A DNA stretch of 64,000 nt from Orientallactaga sibirica (GCA_036365145.1 JAEOAD010000026.1:2478501-2542500), one strand, 5' to 3'; shown: positions 11,339 to 22,964, counted from the stretch's first letter. Made by a program: numbers and translations. Notes: generated by a model not told the origin, from the letters alone.

Positions 11339-11368
11339 TTTAATTAATTAATTAATTAATTAATTAAC
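11339..11368. repeat. (TTAA)n microsatellite
   Basis: Seven tandem TTAA units joining the tail of an antisense B1. Confidence 0.95.
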
Positions 11369-11494
11369 TTTGAGGTAGGGTCTCGCTCTAGCTCAGGCTG
11401 ACCTGGAACTCATTCTGTAGTCTCAGGCTGGCCTCGGAATCATAGTGAGCCTCCTACCTCTGCCTCCCAAGTGCTGGGATTAAAAGTGTGCTCC
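11369..11494 (-). repeat. B1-type SINE, antisense
   Basis: GAGGTAGGGTCTCGCTCTAG near the start and CCCAAGTGCTGGGATTAAAA near the end. Confidence 0.88.
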
Positions 11495-11730
11495 AGGGCT
11501 TGAGAGATGGCTTAGCGGTTAAGGTGCTTGCCTGTGAAGCCTAAGGACTCATGTTCGACTCTCCAGGTCCCACCCAAGCCAGATGCACAGTTTCACAAGT
11601 GTGCAAGGCTGCACATGCGCACAAGGGTGTGCACATATCTGGAGTTCGGTTGTAGTGGCTGGAGGCCCTGGCACACCAATTCTCTCCTTCCCTCCCTCTC
11701 TCTGTCTCTCACTCATAAAAAGGGCAGTCT
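11495..11730 (+). repeat. tRNA-derived SINE at the left edge of the tandem duplication
   Basis: Head GGGCTTGAGAGATGGCTTAG. Its 3' part from GCACACCAATTCTCTCC onward reappears at 14211, joined to a different head. Confidence 0.88.
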
Positions 11731-12286
11731 GTTGGGCTTGTCTCAAAAGAGAAAGAAGTGTGCGCCACCATGCCTGGCCAGCCTTCACTACTGAATTTGA
11801 AGGCTAGATAACTCTGCTGTGGGTGGCTGTCGGATGATTTGTGGAGTCTTTAGTATCAATCCTGGCTTTGGCACACACTAGGCATGTTGTGACAGCTACA
11901 ACTGTCTCAGACATCACCAGGTGTACATTGGCAGGTGGTGAGACCCGCTGGCCCAGCCCAGGTCTGTCTGGTAGACGTTGTGCAATGGTAGAAATTTCTA
12001 TACCTGTCCATCCAACATGGTAGCCACTAGCCCCATGTGGCTACTTAGTCCTTAAAATGTGGCTTGTTTAACTGAGAAGCTAATTTTTTAAACTAATTTA
12101 AACTGAGCTAGCCACATGTGGCTGGTGGCTGCTGTACTAATAGCCCAGCTCCATGGAGCAACCTCAGACCCAGGATGAAATACTTAAGCCCTAAAAGAGG
12201 TTGGGGTCGCATTAGTTTCTTTGCTTATTGCTGTGGCCAGATACTTAATTAAAAAAAAAAACAAAAAAAAAAAAAAAAAAAAAAAC

Positions 12287-12540
12287 CAGGGCTGGAGAGA
12301 TGGCTTAGTGGTTGGTTAAAGTGCCTGCCTACTAAGCCTAAGAACGCCCGTTCGATTCTCCAGGTCCCACGTTTAGCCAGACACAGTGACGCAAGGGCGC
12401 AATGCCGCACTTGCCCACAAGGGGGCGCACATGTCTGGAGTTCATTCACAGAGGCTGAGAGGCTGCTGGTACGCTCATCTCGATCTGCCTCTTCTGCCTC
12501 TCTCTCTCTCTCTCTCTCTCTGACTATCCTCCCCTGAAAA
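12287..12540 (+). repeat. tRNA-derived SINE, long variant (unit 1)
   Basis: GGGCTGGAGAGATGGCTTAG after a poly(A)-rich stretch, with a (CT)n tail. The unit 2 counterpart lacks about 11 bases after TGGCTTA. Confidence 0.88.
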
Positions 12541-12560
12541 AAAAAAAAAAACAGCTTAAG

Positions 12561-12785
12561 GGGACTGGAGAGATGGATCAGTGGTTAAAGGAACTTGCTT
12601 GCAAAGCTTACCGGCAGCCTGAGGTTCACTTCCTCAGCACTCACGTCAAGCCAGATTTATAAAGTGGCTTATGCGTCTGGAGTTCACTTGCAGTGACAAG
12701 AGGCCCTGGGATGCCCATATTCTCTTCCTCTGTCCTCAAAGAAATTAAAAAAATTTAAATAAGTAAATAAATGAATAAAAAAAAG
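12561..12785 (+). repeat. tRNA-derived SINE (unit 1)
   Basis: Head GGACTGGAGAGATGGATCAG and tail AATAAATGAATAAAA. It has a counterpart at 15080. Confidence 0.85.
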
Positions 12786-12802
12786 CTGAAGGGAGTAAGG
12801 GT

Positions 12803-13228
12803 GATGGTGGTTTATAGTTTAGCGTATAGTCCATCATTGTCGGGAAGATACGGTGACAGGAGCTGGAAGCTGGCTGGTCACATCGCACCTGAAGTCATGA
12901 AGCACAGGGTGATAGATGCTGGTCAGCTAGATTTCTTCATCATCGATGGTGGTTTATAGTTTAGAGTATAGTCCATCATTGTCGGGAAGATATGGTGACA
13001 GGAGCTGGAAGCTGGCTGGTCACATCGCACCTGAAGTCATGAAGCACAGGGTGATAGATGCTGGTCAGCTAGATTTCTTCATCATCGATGGTGGTTTATA
13101 GTTTAGAGTATAGTCCATCATTGTCGGAAGATATGGTGACAGGAGCTGGAAGCTGGCTGGTCACATCGCACCTGAAGTCATGAAGCACAGGGTGATAGAT
13201 GCTGGTCAGCTAGATTTCTTCATCATCT
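12803..13228. repeat. Three tandem copies of a 142-bp unit (duplication unit 1)
   Basis: GATGGTGGTTTATAGTTTAG begins at 12803, 12945 and 13087. Copy 1 has GCGTATAG and GATACGG; copy 3 lacks one G in TGTCGGAAG. Each copy ends in TTTCTTCATCATC. Confidence 0.97.
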
Positions 13229-13833
13229 GAGTCCAGGGCCCCACCCAGCCCATGACATAGCACCACCTTCACTCACAGTGAGTCTTCCCAGCTCAGTAAC
13301 CAAATCTAGGTGTGATTCTACACCCTACAAGTTCACCAACAAGATTAGCTATCACAGGGGCCTTCCTGCTCAAGTCCAACCAGCTTCCTGCTCACCTGGG
13401 GGCAGAGGAAACACTAACTGGAAATGACACATACTACGCACATCGCTAGTCAATCCCAGAATGCTTTCCTGTGCATCCCAGACATAGCTAGGACCTCTCT
13501 CGTACCAACCCGTTGGCTCGGGCATCATGGGAGAAATAGTACTGGTTCATCTCTCATTAGGTCACCTGGCCCACCCACGAAGCCCATCAGGGGCAAGATG
13601 GCTGCTCAGGAGCACGTGTCTTGCTGAGACGCATGTTGTGTAATTTAGGGACAGGGTGGGGTGTCATTGGTCTCGCTGCTGATGTGCAAAGCGTTTAGGA
13701 ATCTAACTCTAACCTTAGAACAGCGGCAGGGAACATGGCTGATACAGACGCTGCCATTACATCTGTCATGGCTCGCAGGCATGAGGAGCAAGAAGCTAGC
13801 ACAGCACCTCCATCTGACAGACAGGGGATTTAC

Positions 13834-13985
13834 AGCCGGGCGTGGTGGCGCACGCCTTTAATCCCAGCACTCGGGAGGCAGAGGTAGGAGGATCGTCATG
13901 AGTTCGAGGCCACCCTGAGACAAATAGTGAATTCCAGGTCAGCCTGGGCTAGAGCGAGACTCTACTTCAAACAACCAAAAAGAAA
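13834..13985 (+). repeat. B1-type SINE (unit 1)
   Basis: GCCGGGCGTGGTGGCGCACG start and an A-rich tail. It has a counterpart at 16348. Confidence 0.92.
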
Positions 13986-14046
13986 GGGGGACACCAGGAA
14001 AAGGCTGAAACTTTCAAGACTATCAGCCCCTCAAAAGGCAGGAAGC

Positions 14047-14245
14047 GGGCTGGAGAGATGGCTTTAGCAGTTAAGGCACTTGCCTGCAAAGCCCAACGAC
14101 CCATGCTCCTCTCTCCAGATCCTGCATAAGTCAGTGAGGCAAGCGCAGGTCTCACATGACCACTAGGTGGTGCAAGTGTCTGCAGTTCAATTTCAGTGGC
14201 TGAGGCCCTGGCACACCAATTCTCTCCCTCCTCCCACTCTGTCTC
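14047..14245 (+). repeat. Hybrid tRNA-derived SINE at the duplication junction
   Basis: Up to GGCCCTGGCACACCAAT (14220) it equals the SINE at 16566. From TCTCTCC onward it equals the SINE at 11495 and its 3' flank (CATAAAAAGGGCAGTC). It is the product of recombination between those two SINEs. Confidence 0.92.
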
Positions 14246-14813
14246 TCCCTCATAAAAAGGGCAGTCTGTTGGGCTTGTCTCAAAAGAGAAAGAAGTGTGC
14301 GCCACCATGCCTGGCCAGCCTTCACTACTGAAGTTGAGGGCTAGATAACTCTGCCGTGGGTGGCTGTCAGATGATTTGTGGAGTCTTTAGTATCAGTCCT
14401 GGCTTTGGCACACACTAGGCATGTTGTGACAGCTACAACTGTCTCAGACATCACCAGGTGTACATTGGCAGGCGGTGAGACCCGCTGGCCCAGCCCAGGT
14501 CTGTCTGGTAGACGTTGTGCAATGGTAGAAATTTCTATACCTGTCCATCCAACATGGTAGCCACTAGCCCCATGTGGCTACTTAGTCCTTAAAATGTGGC
14601 TTGTTTAACTGAGAAGCTAATTTTTTTAACTAATTTAAACTGAGCTAGCCACATGTGGCTGGTGGCTGCTGTACTAATAGCCCAGCTCCATGGAGCAACC
14701 TCAGACCCAGGATGAAATACTCAAGCCCTAAAAGAGGTTGGGGTCGCATTAGTTTCTTTGCTTATTGCTGTGGCCAGATACTTAATTAAAAAAAAAAAAA
14801 ACAAAAAAAAAAC

Positions 14814-15055
14814 AGGGCTGGAGAGATGGCTTAAAGTGCCTGCCTACTAAGCCTAAGAACGCCCGTTCAATTCTCCAGGTCCCACGTTTAGCCAGACACA
14901 GTGACGCAAGGGCGCAATGCTGCACTTGCCCACAAGGGGGCGCACATGTCTGGAGTTCATTCACAGAGGCTGAGAGGCTGCTGGTACGCTCATCTCGATC
15001 TGCCTCTTCTGCCTCTCTCTCTCTCTCTCTCTCTCTGACTATCCTCCCCCAAAAA
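14814..15055 (+). repeat. tRNA-derived SINE, long variant (unit 2)
   Basis: Counterpart of 12287-12540, shortened in the head (ATGGCTTAAAGTGCC). Confidence 0.87.
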
Positions 15056-15077
15056 AAAAAAAAAAAACAGCTTAAGG

Positions 15078-15300
15078 GGACTGGAGAGATGGATCAGTGG
15101 TTAAAGGAACTTGCTTGCAAAGCTTACCGGCAGCCTGAGGTTCACTTCCTCAGCACTCACGTCAAGCCAGATTTATAAAGTGGCTTATGCGTCTGGAGTT
15201 CACTTGCAGTGACAAGAGGCCCTGGGATGCCCATATTCTCTTCCTCTGTCCTCAAAGAAATTAAAAAAAATTAAATAAGTAAATAAATGAATAAAAGAAA
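15078..15300 (+). repeat. tRNA-derived SINE (unit 2)
   Basis: Counterpart of 12561-12785. Confidence 0.85.
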
Positions 15301-15318
15301 GCTGAAGGGAGTAAGGGT

Positions 15319-15743
15319 GGTGGTGGTTTATAGTTTAGAGTATAGTCCATCATTGTCGGGAAGATATGGTGACAGGAGCTGGAAGCTGGCTGGTCACATC
15401 GCACCTGAAGTCATGAAGCACAGGGTGATAGATGCTGGTCAGCTAGATTTCTTCATCATCGATGGTGGTTTATAGTTTAGAGTATAGTCCATCATTGTCG
15501 GAAGATATGGTGACAGGAGCTGGAAGCTGGCTGGTCACATCGCACCTGAAGTCATGAAGCACAGGGTGATAGATGCTGGTCAGCTAGATTTCTTCATCAT
15601 CGATGGTGGTTTATAGTTTAGAGTATAGTCCATCATTGTCGGGAAGATATGGTGACAGGAGCTGGAAGCTGGCTGGTCACATCGCACCTGAAGTCATGAA
15701 GCACAGGGTGATAGATGCTGGTCAGCTAGATTTCTTCATCATC
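15319..15743. repeat. Three tandem copies of a 142-bp unit (duplication unit 2)
   Basis: Copies begin at about 15319, 15461 and 15602. The one-base deletion (TGTCGGAAG) is in copy 2 here but in copy 3 of unit 1, so the arrays have shifted relative to each other. Confidence 0.97.
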
Positions 15744-16347
15744 TGGAGTCCAGGGCCCCACCCAGCCCATGACATAGCACCACCTTCACTCACAGTGAGT
15801 CTTCCCAGCTCAGTAACCAAATCTAGGTGTGATTCTACACCCTACAAGTTCACCAACAAGATTAGCTATCACAGGGGCCTTCCTGCTCAAGTCCAACCAG
15901 CTTCCTGCTCACCTGGGGGCAGAGGAAACACTAACTGGAAATGACACATACTACGCACATTGCTAGTCAATCCCAGAATGCTTTCCTGTGCATCCCAGAC
16001 ATAGCTAGGACCTCTCTCGTACCAACCCGTTGGCTCGGGCATCATGGGAGAAATAGTACTGGTTCATCTCTCATTAGGTCACCTGGCCCACCCAAGCCCA
16101 TCAGGGGCAAGATGGCTGCTCAGGAGCACGTGTCTTGCTGAGACGCATGTTGTGTAATTTAGGGACAGGGTGGGGTGTCATTGGTCTCGCTGCTGATGTG
16201 CAAAGCGTTTAGGAATCTAACTCTAACCTTAGAACAGCGGCAGGGAACATGGCTGATACAGACGCTGCCATTACATCTGTCATGGCTCGCAGGCATGAGG
16301 AGCAAGAAGCTAGCACAGCACCTCCATCTGACAGACAGGGGATTTAC

Positions 16348-16502
16348 AGCCGGGCGTGGTGGCGCACGCCTTTAATCCCAGCACTCGGGAGGCAGAGGTA
16401 GGAGGATCGTCATGAGTTCGAGGCCACCCTGAGACAAATAGTGAATTCCAGGTCAGCCTGGGCTAGAGCGAGACTCTACTTCAAACAACCAAAAAGAAAG
16501 GG
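16348..16502 (+). repeat. B1-type SINE (unit 2)
   Basis: Same as the unit 1 copy, with a longer G run after its tail. Confidence 0.92.
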
Positions 16503-16565
16503 GGGGGGACACCAGGAAAAGGCTGAAACTTTCAAGACTATCAGCCCCCTCAAAAGGCAGGAAGC

Positions 16566-16770
16566 GGGCTGGAGAGATGGCTTTAGCAGTTAAGGCACTT
16601 GCCTGCAAAGCCCAACGACCCATGCTCCTCTCTCCAGATCCTGCATAAGTCAGTGAGGCAAGCGCAAGGTCTCACATGACCACTAGGTGGTGCAAGTGTC
16701 TGCAGTTCAATTTCAGTGGCTGAGGCCCTGGCACACCAATTCTCTCTCTCTCTAAAATTAAAAAAAAAAA
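16566..16770 (+). repeat. tRNA-derived SINE at the right edge of the tandem duplication
   Basis: GGGCTGGAGAGATGGCTTTA head and (CT)n tail followed by TAAAATTAAAAA. It is the intact parent of the head of the hybrid SINE at 14047. Confidence 0.9.
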
Positions 16771-17955
16771 AGCAGGAAGCCCATGGTGTTGCCTCTGGTT
16801 TACTTCTCACAGGGAGACAGAGAGAGAGATGTCCCTTATTATTGCACAGGGTTGATGACCCCAGAGCTGGGACCCTTACAGGGTGTGCTTGGTGAAAGCA
16901 GGGTTCAAGGTGACTATTAAGGCATGGGTTGGAAAATGACAGCCAAAGGCCCAATATAGCTCTTCACTTGGTCTTCAAATATCCCATGTTATTGTGTCGG
17001 TCACGCCCACTCATGTACATATGTGCGTGTCTGCCTTTGAGTTGCAGGGCAGAGCTTCACTTACCCTTCCTGAGAGAACTGTGCCAGTCTGGCATAAGAG
17101 TGGGAGCCAGCATTTCTTCTGGACCCGACGTGGCCCAGGAAAGAGATTTTTACAAGGAGCAGGGAGAGGAAAGTGACTTTTTGGCAGAAAGCACCTTTAG
17201 TAGAAAGTGGCAGTCTCTTGTCCCTGCCCTGCAGGGAGAGAGCGGACATGCACTCTGACACCCTCTGGGAGACTCTGGCTGGCTGAGCCCTGACACAGTG
17301 GAAAGCAAAGACAACCTCTGAGACTAGGTGTCAGGCTCAATCTGTGTGCTCTGGGCATCTTCACTCTGCCACGGAGCTCACAGCTCAGCCCTCTACCTGC
17401 CTGTGTAAGACGGAAGGAAGTCGAAATGCCAGTGGAAATGGTCGAGGACTCAGCGACTCAACAGTGACTTCAGCAGGTCATGTGTGCAGTTGAAGCACAG
17501 GGCAGGTGACCCTGAGTCAGGATGGAGGAAGGAGGGGGTGACAGAGGGTCCCAGAGGGTGGTGTGGTTGGCACATTCGGGGATCGTGTCCCAGCAGCGAG
17601 GTGGCTGAGCGATGGTGAACTGTGAACCAAAAAGGAATGAAAGGAGCCGTCATATGAGCCAGGCAGGGACCTATGTCCCTGTGATGTGGTAGCAGTGGCC
17701 ATGGGTATAGCTTCTGGAAGTTGGCCCATCTCGGTTTGAGAACCTGCTTCACTGCCTGGCTAAGCGTGGGCACTTCCTGTTCCCCTGCCTGAAGGGACGG
17801 GCCAGGGCTGGGTGACTCATGCAGTCCATGGGGATCAGGGGCTGAAGGAGTAAATGCGATAGGTTTGGGCTTTCGTCACCACGAGGCAGCACCCCCTCAC
17901 TCCCCACCCCCAGTGGCGTTTCATCATATCTCTGCTTTGCAGCACAGTTCTTCAA
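16771..17955. other. Unassigned intergenic sequence
   Basis: No repeat or exon is recognised. Open frames of about 110 codons at 16929 (plus) and 17450 (minus) show no family features. Confidence 0.4.
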
Positions 17956-17959
17956 GGGA

Positions 17960-18090
17960 GATCTGGAGAGTTTAGAGTCTGGCAGAGTGACCAGCGATGT
18001 AGGTGCCCAGGCCATCTCTGCCCCTTGCAGTGTGACCATGAGCAAGTGGCTAACCTCTCTGATTCTTAGAAGGCGGAATGTCACGTCTCG
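17960..18090 (-). repeat. MIR element, antisense
   Basis: GTGTGACCATGAGCAAGTGG and TAACCTCTCTGATTCTTAGA follow the reverse MIR core. Confidence 0.65.
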
Positions 18091-18524
18091 CGACTAACAA
18101 CAGAAGACACGCTAAGTCCATTCCAACACCCCTCAGCTAGCTCCATCCCTCAGTGGGACCCACTTGAGCCAGCTTCTTGGGGGTCCCACACCTTGCTCCT
18201 GGATGTTAGGTTTCCCTGAGACTCGGCTTGGGTCCTCCTTAGGTGTCACTCTTGGGTTACTGTTGTGACATGATTTTCACTTAAGGAAATTCCAGGTCCG
18301 ATAGGAATTTGGGGACAGGGCTTGGCACAGAGTGTGCCTTAAATGTCTCTGGGTCACTTTGTGCTGAGACCATGGATGGAGTCACGTAGAAATGAAAAGC
18401 AGATTGGGAGTGGCTCCTGGTGTTCTACTTGCTTCTCATTTCGCTGCTAGGGAAACTGAGGCTGGGAGAGCTTCCTCTAGGGGTCTCCTAGGCTGTGAGC
18501 AGGGGCCATGAAAATGTGCAGCCC
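18091..18524. other. Unassigned intergenic sequence
   Basis: Nothing recognised apart from a short MIR-like patch near 18440-18490 (GGAAACTGAGGCTGGGAGAG). Confidence 0.35.
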
Positions 18525-19036
18525 CACTGTTGCAGTCCATTCCAGGTGGCTGGAATGAACATGCGGCCAGACACAGGTTAGGGGAGGAAGGGGTTTATCT
18601 CAAGCCTACAGATCCAGGGGGAAGCGCCATCAACAGCGGAGGAAGCTGCTTCTATACATCAAAGCAGAGAGAGAAGCCATCAAACACCAGCCAGCACGCA
18701 GCACCAGAGCGCAAGCCTGCTCTCTGCATACTTTGGGGCTGGAATTAGATCCACTCCCAATGACATGCCCCCTCTCAGTAGGAATCTGCCTGCTAGGGGG
18801 CTGAAGTTGCAAACTCATCCCCCCGCCCCCCGTTTTTCTGAAGTAGGGTCCCACTGTAGCCTGGGCTGACCTGGAATTCACTCTGTAGTCCCAGGCAGGC
18901 CTCAAATTCATAGTCATCTTCCTACTTCTGCCACCCCAGTGCTGAGATTAAAGGTGTGTGCCCCGACAACTAGCAGCAAACTCAATTTTAATAAAACACT
19001 TGAATCCAGGGGGCCATACATTCAAACTACCACACT
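18525..19036. repeat. Unclassified interspersed repeat, copy 2
   Basis: Homologous to 3815-4348: CTACAGATCCAGGGGGAAGC, AGCAGAGAGAGAAGCCATCA, and the end CAAACTACCACAC. An antisense B1 splits it, at a site different from the B1 in copy 1. Confidence 0.6.
18818..18975 (-). repeat. B1-type SINE, antisense
   Basis: GAAGTAGGGTCCCACTGTAG and CCCAGTGCTGAGATTAAAGG. GCAAACTCA flanks it at 18809-18817 and 18976-18984. Confidence 0.88.
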
Positions 19037-19172
19037 CAGCCGGGCGTGGTGGTGTACACCTTTAATCCCAGCACTTGGGAGGCAGAGGTAGGAGGATCGT
19101 TGTGCGTTCAAGGCCACCCTGAGACTACATAGTGAATTCCAGGGCTACAGTGAGACTCTACCTTGGAAAATC
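19037..19172 (+). repeat. B1-type SINE
   Basis: AGCCGGGCGTGGTGGTGTAC start. The middle is slightly shortened (CCAGGGCTACAGTGAG). Confidence 0.88.
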
Positions 19173-19239
19173 AAAACCTGCCACACCCACTGTCAGACAG
19201 CTGAGGGGAATATCAGAGGTATGTCCTTGCTCCACCACA

Positions 19240-19480
19240 CTCTTTAAATATTTTATTTATTTTGCAAGGAGAGAGAGTGAGAGAGAGGAGAGAGAGAAAG
19301 AGAGAATAGGCACACCAGGGCCTTCAGCCACTAAGAGTGAACTCTAGATACATGTACCACTTTGTGCTCATGCACGCATGCACATCTCTGTGCACTTTAC
19401 ATGGGCGTGGGCGATTCGAACCCAGGTCCTTAGGTTTTTCAGGTAAAGCATATTAACCACTGAGCCATCCCTCCAGCCCC
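19240..19480 (-). repeat. tRNA-derived SINE, antisense
   Basis: GAGA-rich tail start and CCATCCCTCCAGCCC at the end. Confidence 0.87.
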
Positions 19481-21240
19481 TCTGTCACACTCTGAATCAT
19501 TCCCTGTACAGCGCCCCCCCATTCATTTCACAAACCCTGTGGACTGTGGAATGGAACAGACCGAACACCTGTCCCTTAGAGGGAAGCAGGGTGGGATGAC
19601 TAATTACGCTGCAAGTTTGACAGGGAGGTCATTGAGAAGGTGGGTCCCAAAGGAAGCGAAGGCGTGAAGTACATTGAGGGACAGTGTCTGAGGCAGAGGG
19701 GACAGTCTTGCAAAGGCCCCGAGGTGGAACTGTGGTGGGGAGAGTGCTCCACCCACTAGCCTCTGAAGACCTAGCGGGAGAGTTGTCAGGTACAGAGTCA
19801 TGAGGGACCCTGTAATCACCACAAATACTTGGAGTAGGGGATGGCAGGGGGAGCCAGCGGAGGCCTGGCTGCCTTCTAGAGCAGCTTGTGGAGCAGCTGG
19901 GGAAAGCTGGAGGGCTCTGGGAGCCATCGGACTCAGCTTGAGCACATGGGAAATGTCCCCGGGGCACCCGCGATTCCTTGCACCAGCCCTCCCCGCTTAG
20001 GGGATACTGGAGAGTGTGAAGGGATCCAGCGTCATGGGCTTAAAACGGCAGCTGACAGGGCAGTGGGTCAGGCCTGGAAAGGAAGGCGGCGATAAGAACA
20101 CCCGTTAAATGAAGGCTTGACAGAGGCCCGCAGTGGGATGGGCTCCTGGCTCCAGGTGACTGGGGCTGGCTGGGAGCTGTGGGAGGTGTGAGGCCCCCAT
20201 TCGAAGAGCCATGCTCCAACCCGAGCTCCCTGCAGAGTGGTCGCCACAATCTGAGGACAACCTGGCACCCCAGAGCCACAGCCAGTGTGCCTCAGAGCCA
20301 CGGGGTGATTCTAGGGCTGAGGGGGAAGGCAACAGAGGCCAGGACAGCTGTGTCACTTGTCACTTTAGGCCTCTTCATAATCCCGTCCTGCAACTCAGCA
20401 CAGAGCCTGTGAGTCACAGGTGGCCTCTCCAGCGTCAACAAAGGGGGCTGGTGGAGAGGATGGCTCTGGTCCCCTCCCTTCCCCAGCCCCTCTTCCCCAA
20501 CATCTGTTCTCATGTTACCCCCGGCTTCATGTTCCTCTACATGCTTGTGAGGGGAAGACCTTGGCTCTTTGCACTTGGACACATTGCTGGGGTTAACCCT
20601 GGGGCATGTGACTCATGAGACCCGAATGTACCTCCTTCTTGGACCTTCGAGTCTTGAATGCTTCTTGCCCAGCTGGGGACTCAGCCAGCAATACTCTGGA
20701 AACCCCTATTCAACCAGCTCCCTTGAACCCAAAGCCCCTTTTGGTTAGCAGCTGCCGGAGTTTGGGGTGCAGACATTCCCATGGCTACTTATGGGGTGTC
20801 TCTGCATGCAGAGTTGGGAAGAGACAGCCACGGCAGAGTCCCATATGATACCACTGCAGCCCAGCTAGGGCCCCACCTCCAACAGCCATGATCTGTGGAC
20901 ACTACACAGTGTTCTCACACCCAAGCCACCAAAAGGTACCACATCTAGACCTATAAGACTGTAGAAAGCTCTCTGTCAATGACGACTTTGGTGGTGGGGG
21001 GTGGGGGTGAGCATGTCCCAGGGAGTGTCTCTGAGGGACCCAGAGGGACGGTGCTGCGAGGCCAGGTTCCATCTAGAAGCAGAAGGGAGTCCCGTGGACA
21101 TGTAAGGCCGAGATAGAGACTCGGTCCTTCACTTGGGGCATCTCCATGAAGACCTGGTTATTGTCTCTTCTATTTTCCTGCCCTGTTACATAGTCTGTGA
21201 TCCACAAGGGACAGAGAGAAAGCATGTGAGGTTTGTCTTT
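19481..21240. other. Unassigned intergenic sequence, possibly with an L2 remnant
   Basis: At 19665-19740, GACAGTCTTGCAAAGGCCCC-GAGG is reminiscent of a LINE2 3' segment; this is weak. The rest has only overlapping short frames on both strands and no splice-bounded exon. Confidence 0.35.
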
Positions 21241-21254
21241 CTGACTCGGCCTGT

Positions 21255-21279
21255 TTTTTAAAAATTATTATTATTTTTT

Positions 21280-21319
<40 letters not shown>

Positions 21320-21528
21320 AGGAAGGGGCAGAGAGAGAGAATGGGTGCGCCAGTGGCCTCTCAGTGGCTGTGAACGAAATCCAGATGCGTGCGCCCCCTT
21401 GTGGTCAAGTGTGGCATTGCACCCTTGTGTCACTTTGCATCTGGCTAAACATGGGACCTGGGGATTGGAACCGGCGTTCTTAGGCTTAGCAGGCAGGCGC
21501 CTTAACCGCTAAGCCATCTCTCCAGCCC
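21255..21528 (-). repeat. tRNA-derived SINE, long variant, with 17-bp target duplication
   Basis: Long (GA)n start, then the CGAAATCCAGAT and GTCAAGTGTGGCATTGC body. CTGACTCGGCCTGTTTT is present at 21241-21257 and 21528-21544. Confidence 0.93.
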
Positions 21529-21649
21529 TGACTCGGCCTGTTTTGTTTAACGTGATGATGTCCAGCTACTTCTGTTTTCCTGGGAAGGACATGATGTTGT
21601 CTTTCTCTGTGGAGGGGTACAATTCCATTGTGCGCATGTGCCTCATTTT

Positions 21650-21904
21650 CTTTTTTATTTTATTTATTTTTTTTTACAATTTTTTTGAGAGAAACAGAGA
21701 GAGAGAGAGGAAGAGGCAGAGAGAGAATGGGCATGCCAGGGCCCTTTCAGGAGCTGTGAACAAACTCCAGATGTGTGTGCCCTCTTGTGTGCATGTGTGG
21801 CATTGTGCACTTGCCTCACTTTTGCGTCTGGCTAAATGTGGGACCTGGAGATTCTTTAGGCTTCACAGGCAGGCGCCTTAACTGCTAAGCCATCTCTCCA
21901 GCCT
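21650..21904 (-). repeat. tRNA-derived SINE, long variant, antisense
   Basis: TGTGCCTCATTTTCTTT before and TGTGCCTCGTTTTCTTT after it form the target duplication, now differing by one base. Confidence 0.9.
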
Positions 21905-22112
21905 GTGCCTCGTTTTCTTTATCCCTTCCTCTGTTTATGGGCAGCCAGGCTGGTTCTGTATCTTGGCTGTTGTGGCCAGTGCTGCAGCTAACATGGATGT
22001 GCCAGGTGTCCCCGTGGCACACTGACTTAGAGTCCTTCTGGTCTATGCCCGCGTACCAGTCAGGGTTCTCCAGAGGAACAGAAACAATAGAATGAAAATA
22101 TACTATAAGGGG

Positions 22113-22447
22113 GCATGGTCGTCTTGAATAAGATGTCCCCCATAAACTCACGTGTTTGGAATATCTAGTCCCCAGCTGGTGGCAATCTGGGAGGTGGAGG
22201 TATGTTTCTTGGGGCAGACTTTGGAGCGTTATAGCCAGGCTCCCCCTTGCCAGAGTTTGGCACATGTTCCCGCTGCTGTTGTCCACCTGCTGTGGCAGAG
22301 GTGATGCCCAGCCTCTGCTCGTGCCATGCTTTCCCCCTGCCATCATGTAGCTTCCCCTTGAGACTGCAAGACACAATAAAACCATTTCCTCCCATCAGCT
22401 GCTTTTGGTTGGGTGTGTAGTCTCAGCAACATGAAGATCACTACAGC
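22113..22447 (+). mobile_element. ERVL-MaLR-type solo LTR
   Basis: Uninterrupted copy of the family at 3475-4547. It has AAGATGTCCCCCATAAACTC near the start, CACAATAAAACC (poly(A) signal) and an end near CACTACAGCA. No internal region is attached. Confidence 0.75.
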
Positions 22448-22746
22448 AGGGGGACTGTAGACTGGACCATTCAGCAAAGGCTGTCTGCAGGCTGGAGAGA
22501 CTGAGAACCTGGTAGCTGCTCAGTCCACAAGGCCAGATGTCTCAGTGGTCACAACCTAGCCCTGAAGGGCTAGAGGATTCCTGGAGAGGTGCTGGTCTTC
22601 AGTCCACATTGGAGGGTTGATGGAGATTCTGGGGTCCTGCGGCAGCAAAGTTCAGCAGCAACAGGGTACATTCATTCCCCGGAGAAAGGTGAAGGCAGGC
22701 AGGGAAAAGGAGCCACTTTTTCCTGGGTCCTCTTTAAAAAAAAAAA

Positions 22747-22962
22747 AAGTGAGGCTTAAGAAATGGCTTAGTGGTTAAGGCACTTGCCTGCAAAGCCAAA
22801 GGACCCACGTAAGCCAGATGCACAAGGGGCACATGCATCTGGAGTTCATTTGCAGTGGCTGGAGGCCCTGGCATGCCCATTCTCTTTCTCTCTGTCTCTA
22901 TCTCTCTCTTTTTTCCTCCCTCTTTCTCCCTCTGAAATAAATAAATAAATAAATAAATACAA
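22747..22962 (+). repeat. tRNA-derived SINE, B-box segment lost
   Basis: Head GGCTTAAGAAATGGCTTAG. The sequence passes from AAAGGACCCA directly to CGTAAGCCAG, so about 20 bases including the B box are missing. The tail is (AAAT)n. Confidence 0.8.
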
Positions 22963-22964
22963 TA

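Larger units (their letters stand above)
11681..14220. repeat. Tandem duplication, unit 1 (about 2,540 bp)
   Basis: Nearly identical to 14221-16740. Examples of paired positions are CATAAAAAGGGCAG at 11714 and 14251, and the B1 at 13834 and 16348. Both units carry the same SINEs, the same 142-bp triplicate and the same B1. The few differences are single bases and small indels, which points to a recent event. Confidence 0.97.
14221..16740. repeat. Tandem duplication, unit 2 (about 2,520 bp)
   Basis: Direct repeat of 11681-14220. The length difference of about 20 bases comes from small indels in SINE poly(A)/(CT) tails, an 11-base gap in one SINE head and a 3-base gap near 16093. Confidence 0.97.

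Noticed and set aside
12803..13228. CRISPR-like direct repeats
   Set aside because: Repeats are head-to-tail without spacers, 142 bp long, in mammalian DNA.
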